Assembly: GCA_044222395.1 (NCBI GenBank)
Contig: JBGANK010000069.1
Location: forward strand, 1 to 15,957
DNA: 15,957 nucleotides
From: JAEUMD01 sp044222395
Lineage (GTDB): Bacteria; Pseudomonadota; Alphaproteobacteria; Rhizobiales; Hyphomicrobiaceae
Direction: 5' to 3'
The notes beneath the pieces were generated by a model. It saw only the letters and a list, made by a program, of their open reading frames with translations. It did not search any database and had not been told where the DNA came from. The translations under genes were made by a program, and so were the position numbers. Shown in pieces: positions 8,256 to 15,138 of the stretch (positions within the stretch are counted from its first letter, which is position 1; each line of letters begins with the position of its first letter).

Positions 8256-9353
8256 TTAGCCGTCCTCCTGGTGCATCAGCACCGTCAGTGAAACGAACAT
8301 AGCCAAAGACACCGGAAGCCAGACTGCCGCCCACGAGGGCGCCAATCCGGCCAATCCGATTTGACGAGAAACTTCGGCCAGCAAGAAGAAGCCAAATCCC
8401 CCAATCATTCCAGTGACAACCATAGTCTGGATGCCCCCCGAGCGGAATGACTTGAGCGACACAGTAGCGGCCAAAAGCACCATCACCACGCACAGCAGCG
8501 GCCGGGACAGGAGGCTGGCATACTGGATGCGGAAATTGGTGGTCGAAAGCGAAGCCTTTTCAGCATCTTCGATCAGGTTCGGCAGCTCCCAGAACGACAG
8601 TGCGTAGGCTGAGCCCAGGGCCTCTTCGGCACGATCCCGGGTTAGGTATGTCGAGAGCAGATAGGTGGTGAATTGCTGCGGTGCTTCCCCGGTGCGTGCA
8701 ACCCAGGCATCCTGCAACTCCCAGTAGCCGTCCTTGAGCTGCCCCGAGCGCGCATCGATTCGCTCCTTGAACCGCCCCTTGTCGTCGAAAACCGTGGCAG
8801 CGACGGCTGTAAGCGACAATCCACGATCTTTGGCCGCGCCCGCGCTGATGACGGATTGACCGTCGACGCCGTTCTGGCGGATCCAGGTGCCGCTTGTGCC
8901 CGCGCTGAGCAAGTTCGACTCGCGACCGAACGCCTCTGCAAACAGGTGTTCCGCCTTCGTTCGAGCGACCGCGGCCATTGGATTATAGAGTACGACGCTC
9001 AAGCCTCCGAGCAGCAGCGCGATGGCCATTCCAGGCATCAGGAACTGCCACACCGACATGCCGCTGGCGCGCAGGATCGTCAGCTCGCTCTTCCGGCCGA
9101 GCGCCATCAGCGCCCAGATCGCGCCGACCAGAACCGTGAACGATAGCAGGAACTCGGTGTAGGTCGGCAACCGCAGCACGGCCAGCCGCACGAGCGTCAC
9201 GAGCGGCACGCTGCCGTACTTGCCCGACTGGCGCAGCAACTCGATCATGTCGATCATGAAGATCAGAAGCGCGCAGATCGCGAACGTCCCGAGCATGGCG
9301 ATCAGGAACTTTCCGGCCAGGTAGCGGCTGATGATCTTCGGTATGATGCGCAC
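8256..9353 (-). CDS. lptG: LPS export ABC transporter permease LptG
   Basis: Inner-membrane subunit of the LptB2FG transporter that extracts LPS and passes it via LptC to the periplasmic bridge. 365 residues of YjgP/YjgQ-family layout: an N-terminal amphipathic start (IIPKIISRYLAGKFL), three membrane segments (about 15-40, 60-80, 100-122), a central beta-jellyroll periplasmic domain (about 130-270), then three more segments to the C-terminus. The RKSELTILRASGMSVWQF block after the second segment is the conserved coupling-helix region contacting LptB. Start is GTG at 9353, six nt after the lptF stop; GGGAGATGAGG spanning the lptF end gives the ribosome site. Distinguished from LptF by order and by the match to LptG-type termini. 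LptB and LptC are not in the window. Confidence 0.95.
   Translation of the reverse strand: MRIIPKIISRYLAGKFLIAMLGTFAICALLIFMIDMIELLRQSGKYGSVPLVTLVRLAVLRLPTYTEFLLSFTVLVGAIWALMALGRKSELTILRASGMSVWQFLMPGMAIALLLGGLSVVLYNPMAAVARTKAEHLFAEAFGRESNLLSAGTSGTWIRQNGVDGQSVISAGAAKDRGLSLTAVAATVFDDKGRFKERIDARSGQLKDGYWELQDAWVARTGEAPQQFTTYLLSTYLTRDRAEEALGSAYALSFWELPNLIEDAEKASLSTTNFRIQYASLLSRPLLCVVMVLLAATVSLKSFRSGGIQTMVVTGMIGGFGFFLLAEVSRQIGLAGLAPSWAAVWLPVSLAMFVSLTVLMHQEDG
8264..8269 (-). promoter_or_regulatory. Ribosome binding site of lptD inside lptG
   Basis: A full AGGAGG on the minus strand falls within the last codons of lptG (Gln-Glu-Asp-Gly-stop). The lptG stop is followed immediately by GTG then ATG in the lptD frame (TAAGTGATG), so the same site can serve both starts. 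This is the strongest Shine-Dalgarno in the cluster. Confidence 0.75.
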
Positions 9354-9359
9354 GTAGCC

Positions 9360-10562
9360 TCATCTCCCTCGATTTGGAGCAGATGGGGCAAGCGTCCCGC
9401 CGCGCAGCAGTGGCGACAGCAGCGCGCCGAGCCGATCGCGGATCGCATCGCTGATCGAATAGCGCCGGTGCGGGCGGGCGCTGCGCCTGATCGACAGGGC
9501 ACTGGCAGCCATCACGCCCAGTGGCAGCGCGTAGATGAGCGGCACGAATGCCGCCGATCGCGTCACCAGCATGTTGGCGGCAAAGCCGATGAGACGCACG
9601 CCGACAGCGAGCGCGAAGCCGATGACGAGCCGCTCGCCGCGGTTCTCGCGCGTGCTCTGCGCCTGTCCGATCGCGGCGAGCGCAACCATCACGAACGCCA
9701 GCGGGTAGAGCGGATTGGACAGCCGCTCATGCAACTCGGAGCGGAACTGGCCCTTGAACTTCTGATAGTAGTCGCTGCTCTTTTCCGGGTTGATCAGCTG
9801 ATCGAAGTAGCGTTCGCGCGGTTTGAAGTCGACCGGACCTATGCCACTCTGCCGATCGAAGTCGTCGAGGTTCACCACGTACTGGTCGAACGCGACGATC
9901 TGCGGCGCTTCGTGGGTCGACTTGCGCCTGAGGATGTGGCCATCGCTGAGCACCAGATAGGCAGCGTCGTCCTGCTTGGCGATGACGGCTTTGTCGGCCA
10001 GATAGACGCGTTCTTCCTCGTCCTTGCGGCGATCCGACACCATCAGCCCCAACAACTCGCCATTCAGCGAACGTTCGCGGATGTGGAACGTGAGATTGGG
10101 CTCCGGGCTCGAGAACAGGCCCGGCTGAATGACTTTGGTCAACAGATCCGCACGCATCTCCAGGATGTAGGTCTTGAGCTTCTGCAGGCTCCACGGCTGC
10201 GCCACGTGATTGACGAAAGCAACGCCCAACGAGACGATCACCGCCAGCACCAGCAGCGGTCGTGCCAGATTCCACACCGTCGAGCCCGATGCGGTGAGCA
10301 CGATCAACTCGCTGTCGCCGCCGAGCCGGTTCAACGTGTGCATCGCCGCGATCAGCAGCGCGAAGGGTGCGATGACGGCGAGCAGATTGGGCAGGGCAAG
10401 CGAAGTGATCTTGACCAGCATGATGGCGTCCTGACCTTCGGAGGTCACGACGTTGAGCTGCTTCAGCGCCAGCGCGATCCACACGATCCCGCCGAGCGAT
10501 GCCAGGATCAGCGACAGCGCACCGGCCGCCTGCCGGAAAATGTAGCGCGAGACGATCCTCAT
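9360..10562 (-). CDS. lptF: LPS export ABC transporter permease LptF
   Basis: Partner permease of LptG in the LPS extraction complex. From ATG 10562 the protein has 400 residues and begins MRIVSRYIFRQAAGALSLIL, the expected LptF start; the frame is open 20 codons further (to 10622) but that extension is Arg/Gly/Pro-rich and unlike the family. Seen: three N-terminal membrane segments (about 13-34, 55-80, 100-122), a periplasmic jellyroll (about 125-275, with VYLADKAVIAKQDDAAYLVL), then three C-terminal segments, and the conserved LGGDSELIVLTASGST coupling block. A long polar tail after the last segment (RRSARPHRRYSISDAIRD onward) is about 50 residues. First confident gene of the cluster, divergent from pepA with about 690 nt between. 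Confidence 0.95.
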   Translation of the reverse strand: MRIVSRYIFRQAAGALSLILASLGGIVWIALALKQLNVVTSEGQDAIMLVKITSLALPNLLAVIAPFALLIAAMHTLNRLGGDSELIVLTASGSTVWNLARPLLVLAVIVSLGVAFVNHVAQPWSLQKLKTYILEMRADLLTKVIQPGLFSSPEPNLTFHIRERSLNGELLGLMVSDRRKDEEERVYLADKAVIAKQDDAAYLVLSDGHILRRKSTHEAPQIVAFDQYVVNLDDFDRQSGIGPVDFKPRERYFDQLINPEKSSDYYQKFKGQFRSELHERLSNPLYPLAFVMVALAAIGQAQSTRENRGERLVIGFALAVGVRLIGFAANMLVTRSAAFVPLIYALPLGVMAASALSIRRSARPHRRYSISDAIRDRLGALLSPLLRGGTLAPSAPNRGR

Positions 10563-10645
10563 CCGAGCTAAGGCTTTCCCCCGTAGCGGAGCGCATTCGC
10601 CCCAAAATCCAGCACGCCGCAAGGCTTAATGTTGTTGCCCGTAGA

Positions 10646-10903
10646 CTAGGCTGCTATTGCCGCGCGTAAGACCACCTGAACCCCCTCGGCGGCACTGGTC
10701 CGCGCAACCACTCGATAGCCTTGCCGCACCCATCGCGTCACATACCACGGTGGCGGAAATTCGGCTTCTTTTCCCGGATTTGAGCGAATGGCGATCGGCA
10801 CTGGCCGACGGACGCGGGGCCACCGAGGCCGCCCCTCCGGCAACGGAATTCGCGGACCCCCTCGACCCTGGCACGACGACCGCCAAAAACCACCCTCGAC
10901 CAT
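10646..10903 (-). CDS. Possible small protein upstream of lptF, unrecognised
   Basis: An 85-codon ORF in the lptF direction, 83 nt before the lptF start, from ATG 10903 to TAG 10646. The frame has another stop eleven codons upstream, so it cannot be much longer. The second half reads like a soluble protein (EFPPPWYVTRWVRQGYRVV, then ARTSAAEGVQVVLR); the first half is Arg/Pro/Gly-rich. There is no Shine-Dalgarno before the ATG and third-position G+C bias is weaker than in the neighbouring genes. It could be a real short gene, the decayed end of one, or chance. I do not recognise any family. Confidence 0.3.
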   Translation of the reverse strand: MVEGGFWRSSCQGRGGPRIPLPEGRPRWPRVRRPVPIAIRSNPGKEAEFPPPWYVTRWVRQGYRVVARTSAAEGVQVVLRAAIAA

Positions 10904-11256
10904 GTACTTGCGCTTGGCGAAGGCGAGCGGCTAAGTTTCTGCACGTCCCAAACTTCCCACACCACGTGCACCTGACCGCATATCCATCCTGTGGCGATAA
11001 GCGAAAAAATCGTGCAGGACACGAGAGCAGGATCCAACCGGTGAATCGCCAAGCGGTTCGGTCCGGTCGGATGATGCTCTTGGCATGATTTGTCGCAACC
11101 GTGTAACTGCCCGGAGCCATTGATCCGGCACGAGCATCGACCGGCCGGGCGAGTGCGACCTGAACCGACGCAACACACGCGGCAGCAAGCCGCGGCGATG
11201 CCGAGCCCTTCTGGCCGGCGTTACAACACGAACACGATGACGGAGCCTGAGCATCA
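10904..11256. other. Upstream region of pepA
   Basis: No convincing gene in these 353 nt. The only promoter-like pair I can point to for pepA is TTGGCA (11080-11085) and TGTAAC (11102-11107), 16 nt apart on the plus strand and about 150 nt before the pepA ATG; this is weak. Overlapping ORFs on both strands here are Arg/Pro-rich and lack family features. GGAG at 11242-11245 is the likely pepA ribosome site. Confidence 0.35.
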
Positions 11257-12819
11257 ATGACCGATCGCCTAGAGATCACCTTCGCCGCCCTCGACAAACG
11301 ACCTGAGCCTGTCGTCGGCGTGTTGGCCACCGAGGGCCCCAACTTCGGCAGTGCCGGCCGTCTGCTTGACGACACCTCCAAGGGCAGCTTGTCGAGGGCC
11401 TCGGATGCCGCCGACTTCAAGGGACGGCAGAAGCAGGCCATCGAGATCCTGGCTCCATCAGCTCTCGACGTCAGGCGGCTCATCCTGATCGGCAGCGGCA
11501 AGGCCGGCGACAAATCCCAGAACGACTGGGTGATGCTCGGTGGCGCGGCGCTGGGTCAGATCTCCGCGCGCAAGTGCGAGCAGGCAAGCCTGTTCGTCGA
11601 CATCGACGATGGCACCGATGAGACCGCAAGCGAGATCGCAGCGCTCGTCGCGCAAGGCGCGCTGCTGCGCCACTACAACTTCCGCAAATACCTGACACGC
11701 CCAAGCGACCCCGACGGCAGCGCCAATAGCGACGGCGAAGTCACCACCACCAAGAAGTCTTCGGCCCGCCGCGAAGGGTTGCATAAACTCGTCGTCCATT
11801 GCGCCCAGCCGGACAAGGCCAAGGCCGCCTTCCAGCGCCTGAAGGCGATTGCCGACGGCGTCATGCTCGCCCGCGATCTCGTCAACGAGCCCGCCAACGC
11901 CTTGGGCCCAATCGAATTTGCCGCCGAGGTCAAGAAACTCGAAAAGGCCGGTGTCGAGATCGAGATCCTCGACGAGAAGGAACTGAAGAAGCTCGGCATG
12001 GGCGCACTTCTGGCGGTCGCCCAAGGCAGCGCACGGCCTGCGCGCGTCGCCGTCATGCAGTGGCACGGCGCCAAGGGCAAGAAGGGGCAGAAGCCCGTCT
12101 GCTTCGTCGGCAAGGGCGTCGTGTTCGATACCGGCGGCATCTCCATCAAGCCGGCCCAGGGCATGGAGGACATGAAGGGCGACATGGGCGGCGCCGCCTG
12201 CGTCACCGGCCTGATGTACGCGCTCGCGGCGCGCAAGGCTCACGTCAATGCGGTGGGCTTGATCGGCATCGTCGAGAACATGCCTTCGGGAACCGCCACG
12301 CGTCCGGGCGACATCGTCACGTCACTCTCCGGCCAGACCATCGAGGTACTCAACACCGATGCCGAAGGCCGGCTCGTGCTCGCTGACGTGATTGCCTACG
12401 CCATCGACCGCTTCAAGCCGCGCTTCGTCATCGACCTTGCGACGCTGACCGGCGCCATCATGGTGGCACTCGGCAAGGAATATGCGGGTCTCTACAGCAA
12501 CGACGACAACCTCGTGCGCGAGCTCGATCAGGCCGCCACCAAGACCGGCGAGAAAGTCTGGCGCATGCCGCTCGACAAGGCCTTCGACAAGCTCATCGAA
12601 AGCAAGAACGCCGACATGAAGAACATCGGCGGGCGCTGGGCAGGGGCCTGTACGGCAGCGGCCTTCCTGCAGCGCTTCGTCAAGGATACGCCTTGGGCCC
12701 ATATCGATCTTGCCGGCACCGCCATGGATTCCGGCCGCAACGAGATCAACCAGAGCTGGGGATCGGGATGGGGCGTGCGACTGCTCGACCGCTTGGTGAC
12801 AGAGCACTACGAGAAGTGA
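11257..12819 (+). CDS. pepA: Leucyl aminopeptidase, peptidase family M17
   Basis: Cytosolic di-metal aminopeptidase that removes N-terminal residues and takes part in peptide turnover; the E. coli homologue also binds DNA (XerCD recombination, carAB control), not testable here. 520 residues. The M17 catalytic domain is complete: VGKGVVFDTGGISIKP (284-299) supplies K286, D291 and K298; MKGDMGG supplies D309; NTDAEGRL (366-373) supplies D368, E370 and R372, matching the spacing of the E. coli active site. The N-terminal macro-like domain is present and is followed by a longer, polar linker (about 147-172, Ser/Thr/Asp/Lys-rich) than usual. ATG 11257 is preceded by GGAG at 11 nt. Divergent from the lpt cluster, a common alphaproteobacterial arrangement; the often-adjacent holC is not downstream. 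Confidence 0.97.
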   Translation: MTDRLEITFAALDKRPEPVVGVLATEGPNFGSAGRLLDDTSKGSLSRASDAADFKGRQKQAIEILAPSALDVRRLILIGSGKAGDKSQNDWVMLGGAALGQISARKCEQASLFVDIDDGTDETASEIAALVAQGALLRHYNFRKYLTRPSDPDGSANSDGEVTTTKKSSARREGLHKLVVHCAQPDKAKAAFQRLKAIADGVMLARDLVNEPANALGPIEFAAEVKKLEKAGVEIEILDEKELKKLGMGALLAVAQGSARPARVAVMQWHGAKGKKGQKPVCFVGKGVVFDTGGISIKPAQGMEDMKGDMGGAACVTGLMYALAARKAHVNAVGLIGIVENMPSGTATRPGDIVTSLSGQTIEVLNTDAEGRLVLADVIAYAIDRFKPRFVIDLATLTGAIMVALGKEYAGLYSNDDNLVRELDQAATKTGEKVWRMPLDKAFDKLIESKNADMKNIGGRWAGACTAAAFLQRFVKDTPWAHIDLAGTAMDSGRNEINQSWGSGWGVRLLDRLVTEHYEK

Positions 12820-12831
12820 CGTGACGATCTG

Positions 12832-12860
12832 GCAGGCGCATCAGCTTTCGATGCGCCTGC
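12832..12860 (+). terminator. Strong hairpin 12 nt after pepA
   Basis: GCAGGCGCATC (12832-12842) and GATGCGCCTGC (12850-12860) form a perfect 11-bp stem with a 7-nt loop. No T-run follows, so it may be an mRNA 3'-end stabiliser or Rho-coupled stop rather than a classical terminator. A second hairpin follows 45 nt later. Confidence 0.6.
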
Positions 12861-12905
12861 ATCGAGTGCCGTTGCAGCTGCTGGCCATCCGCGATGTGCG
12901 ATCTT

Positions 12906-12927
12906 CCCGGCAGCCGCTGCCGGGTTT
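12906..12927 (+). terminator. Likely rho-independent terminator after pepA
   Basis: CCCGGCAG (12906-12913) and CTGCCGGG (12917-12924) form a perfect 8-bp GC-rich stem with loop CCG, followed by TTT. The short T-tract makes it the better intrinsic terminator of the two post-pepA hairpins. Confidence 0.6.
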
Positions 12928-12989
12928 GGTGCCAGACGTTCAAGCGGCGGTAGCTGCGACCCAACGCCAATCCAGAACTTGGAAACTTT

Positions 12990-13055
12990 GCAGATCAAAT
13001 CTTTTATAACAAACTAAATTTACAACTACCCACCCTATTATTTTCCATAATATGT
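12990..13055. other. AT-rich island in the pepA / membrane-gene gap
   Basis: Part of the 375-nt gene-free stretch 12820-13194. From about 12997 to 13055 G+C falls to roughly a quarter of bases in otherwise GC-rich DNA, with tracts such as CTTTTATAACAAACTAAATT and CCCTATTATTTTCCATAATA. TATAA-like boxes occur on both strands but none has a well-spaced -35 partner. The remaining part, 13073-13194, holds nothing I can name. Confidence 0.5.
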
Positions 13056-13057
13056 CT

Positions 13058-13072
13058 TACGCGAATCGCGTA
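13058..13072. repeat. Perfect palindrome beside the AT-rich island
   Basis: TACGCGAATCGCGTA: seven-base arms TACGCGA and TCGCGTA around one central base. It directly abuts the AT-rich island, an arrangement typical of a regulator operator or a protein-binding site, but no gene starts nearby in a fitting direction (the membrane gene at 13195 ends here). Confidence 0.45.
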
Positions 13073-13194
13073 GATTGTCGGCGGCGGCATCGCCATACGG
13101 TCTGCTCGAAGGTCGATTCTGGAATTTTTACAGCTGTTGCGCATCGCCCATCCAAAGGTCTGCGTCCGCGCTGACCAGCCCCCTTCTCAGCGCC

Positions 13195-13950
13195 TCACAG
13201 CAGCGCGTTCTCCGTCCTCACCACCGTCTCCGCAATCAGCACCGCATAGATCGCCACCACGAACCCCGTCAGCACGTTGACCGAAAGCGCAATGCCGACG
13301 AGCGGCGCCCAGTCCGCGCCGATCAGTGGCTTCAGCAGCGCCACCACCACGCTGTCGATGTAGAGCTTCATGCGGAACAACAGCTCACTCCCCTGCTCCA
13401 CCGTCGGCCGCGCCGGCGTATCGAACAGGATCGTGCGCCCCATCTCGGCCAGATCCGGCGTCTTCATCTGTCCGAAGCTCGAAAGCAGCCACTGCCCGAC
13501 CGAATAGATGAGCCCGAGCGGCGCAGCGAGCCGGAAGTAGCCCCAGCGCGCCGCCCGCGCGTTCAATCGGTGCGCCAGCCCGCGCAAAATTGATGTCGCA
13601 AGGTAGAGCGTCACCGCGAACACCACCGCAATCCAGAACAGCCGCACCGTATCCGTCCCGGAAAACGTCAGCAGCGCGACGCCGCCGCCGACCACCGCCC
13701 TGACCAGCGAACTGGTCGTCGCCACCAGCGGCACCAGCAACCCGGCACGCGGGCCCCGCTCGCCGAAATAGAACGACAACTCGTGCTTGAGGCGCGCGTG
13801 CTCGAGCGCGATGCCTTGTGCGAAGGCGAGCGCCGCCGTGAGGCCTGCAAATATCAGCGGATAATGCAGCCCGAGCGCCGCGACGGCCGCGACGGCGGCG
13901 ATCTCCGCGGCCATGATCAAGGCGTTGACGAGAAAGCGCACGTCGACCAT
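13195..13950 (-). CDS. Multi-pass membrane protein of unknown function
   Basis: 251 residues from ATG 13950, about six hydrophobic segments: LVNALIMAAEIAAVAAVAAL (about 7-26), a second immediately after (PLIFAGLTAALAFAQGIAL), LLVPLVATTSSLVRAVVGGG, LFWIAVVFAVTLYLATSI, FRLAAPLGLIYSVGQWLL, and a long final one (VGIALSVNVLTGFVVAIYAV). A charged cytoplasmic or periplasmic loop with few motifs (TPDLAEMGRTILFDTPARP) lies before the last. The frame is open to 14529, but the upstream part is antisense to mazG and not hydrophobic, so ATG 13950 is preferred; GAGGGG lies just before it. I recognise no family. Divergent from mazG with 102 nt between. Strong hydrophobic periodicity and GC-biased codons argue it is real. 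Confidence 0.65.
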   Translation of the reverse strand: MVDVRFLVNALIMAAEIAAVAAVAALGLHYPLIFAGLTAALAFAQGIALEHARLKHELSFYFGERGPRAGLLVPLVATTSSLVRAVVGGGVALLTFSGTDTVRLFWIAVVFAVTLYLATSILRGLAHRLNARAARWGYFRLAAPLGLIYSVGQWLLSSFGQMKTPDLAEMGRTILFDTPARPTVEQGSELLFRMKLYIDSVVVALLKPLIGADWAPLVGIALSVNVLTGFVVAIYAVLIAETVVRTENALL

Positions 13951-13983
13951 ACCCCTCGAGTTGCTGGTGAGCCCAACACCTGG

Positions 13984-14001
13984 GACGGGGTCGCGCCCGT
14001 C
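13984..14001. promoter_or_regulatory. Dyad in the divergent intergenic gap, possible operator
   Basis: GACGGG and CCCGTC arms separated by 6 nt, midway between the divergent starts at 13950 and 14053. A shared promoter or operator region is expected here, but no clear -35/-10 boxes are visible. Confidence 0.22.
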
Positions 14002-14052
14002 ATCCCCAAGCTCACTTTGCCCACCAGTTAGCCCAAGGATCGATCGCGAACA

Positions 14053-15078
14053 ATGACTGAGACACCCGCACAAAAGCGCCACCGCCAAGGCGACGCCAAG
14101 GCGGAGCACACCGAACGCAAGACCCTTGCCGACCTGATCGTCGTCATGGCAGCCCTGCGCACGCCGGTGACGGGCTGCCCGTGGGACCTGGAACAGAACT
14201 TCGCGACCATTGCCCCCTACACCATCGAGGAAGCCTACGAGGTTGCCGACGCGATCGCCCGCGGCGATATGGCCGACCTCGAGGAGGAGTTGGGCGACCT
14301 GCTGCTCCAGGTCGTCTATCACGCGCGCATGGCCGAGGAGGACGACCTGTTCGACTTCGATGACGTCGCCGACGCCGTCACGCGCAAAATGATCCGCCGC
14401 CACCCGCACGTGTTCGGCTCGCCCGATGAGCGCGCCGCCGGTGCCCAGCCCGACTTCTGGGCCCGCATCAAGGCCGAGGAGAAGGCCGAGAAGACCGAGT
14501 TGCGCCGGCAGCTCGCCGCCAAGCGGCATGGCGCTACAACCCTTGCGAAGCCCGCCACGCCGGATTCTAACAGCGCCGAGACCAGCCGCGAGTTGCCGAC
14601 CCGCACAACCTCGCTGCTCGCTGATGTCCCCCTCGCCCTTCCCGCGCTATCACGTGCCATCAAGTTGCAGGACAAAGCCGCCCGCGTCGGCTTCGACTGG
14701 CCATCGATCAGACCGGTGTTCGACAAGATGCGCGAGGAGCTAGCGGAGCTGGAGGAAGTTGCAGTGGCCGTCGACCCGCGCGGCGAAGGCGGCACTGAGC
14801 CCCCTTCCCCATCGGAAATGAAACGCATCGAGGAGGAACTGGGTGATTTGCTGTTCGTGATGGCCAATGTCGCCCGCCACCTGAAGCTCGATCCGGAGAA
14901 GGCGCTACGCGGCGCCAACCAGAAGTTCACCCGCCGCTTCTTGCATATCGAGCAGCGCCTGGCCGGGATGGGCAAGTCACCCGCCGACAGCAATCTGCAG
15001 GAAATGGATGCGCTCTGGGACGAAGCCCGCGCCGCCGACAAGTCCCCCGACGAGCCGGTGAAGAAGAGCGAGCGCTAG
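14053..15078 (+). CDS. mazG: Nucleoside triphosphate pyrophosphohydrolase MazG
   Basis: Cytosolic enzyme hydrolysing (d)NTPs to NMP and pyrophosphate, implicated in house-cleaning of non-canonical nucleotides and in (p)ppGpp-linked survival in E. coli. 341 residues with two MazG domains. Domain 1: GCPWDLEQNFATIAPYTIEE (about 41-60), then EELGDLLLQVVYHA, then RRHPHVFG. Domain 2: VGFDWPSIRPVFDKMREEL, then EEELGDLLFVMANVARHL and KFTRRF. The EExxE and ExxD metal-binding residues are intact in both. Longer than the about 263-residue E. coli protein because of a polar N-terminus (about 22), an interdomain insert (about residues 158-195, Ser/Thr/Arg-rich) and a short insert in domain 2 (DPRGEGGTEPPSPS). 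ATG 14053; AGGA at 14036 is a weak ribosome site. Its stop abuts a repeat-borne hairpin. Confidence 0.97.
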   Translation: MTETPAQKRHRQGDAKAEHTERKTLADLIVVMAALRTPVTGCPWDLEQNFATIAPYTIEEAYEVADAIARGDMADLEEELGDLLLQVVYHARMAEEDDLFDFDDVADAVTRKMIRRHPHVFGSPDERAAGAQPDFWARIKAEEKAEKTELRRQLAAKRHGATTLAKPATPDSNSAETSRELPTRTTSLLADVPLALPALSRAIKLQDKAARVGFDWPSIRPVFDKMREELAELEEVAVAVDPRGEGGTEPPSPSEMKRIEEELGDLLFVMANVARHLKLDPEKALRGANQKFTRRFLHIEQRLAGMGKSPADSNLQEMDALWDEARAADKSPDEPVKKSER

Positions 15079-15138
15079 CGCCCCGATCGCTCGGCGTCCT
15101 CTACGCCGAGCGTGAATCGGCAGCGCAAAAAAGAGCGG
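15079..15138 (-). repeat. Repeat unit copy L (REP-like), starts at mazG stop
   Basis: Read on the minus strand: flank CCGCTCTTT..TTTGCGCTGCCGATTCA, a hairpin with stem CGCTCGGCGT / ACGCCGAGCG (15088-15112, loop AGAGG), and tail ATCGGGGCG. A second, inverted copy lies at 15242-15304. On the plus strand the hairpin begins 10 nt after the mazG stop and may define the mazG 3' end, though no T-run follows. Confidence 0.8.

Noticed and set aside
9468..10571. Plus-strand ORF of about 367 codons opposite lptF
   Set aside because: Antisense shadow rich in Arg, Gln and His with no hydrophobic or motif structure; lptF is unambiguous.
10626..11513. Minus-strand ORF of about 295 codons running into pepA
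   Set aside because: Runs antisense through the pepA N-terminal region, Arg/Ser-rich, with no start or motif support.
13951..14529. Upstream extension of the membrane-protein frame to 14529
   Set aside because: The extension is antisense to the conserved mazG domain 1 and lacks hydrophobic segments; ATG 13950 gives a coherent membrane protein.
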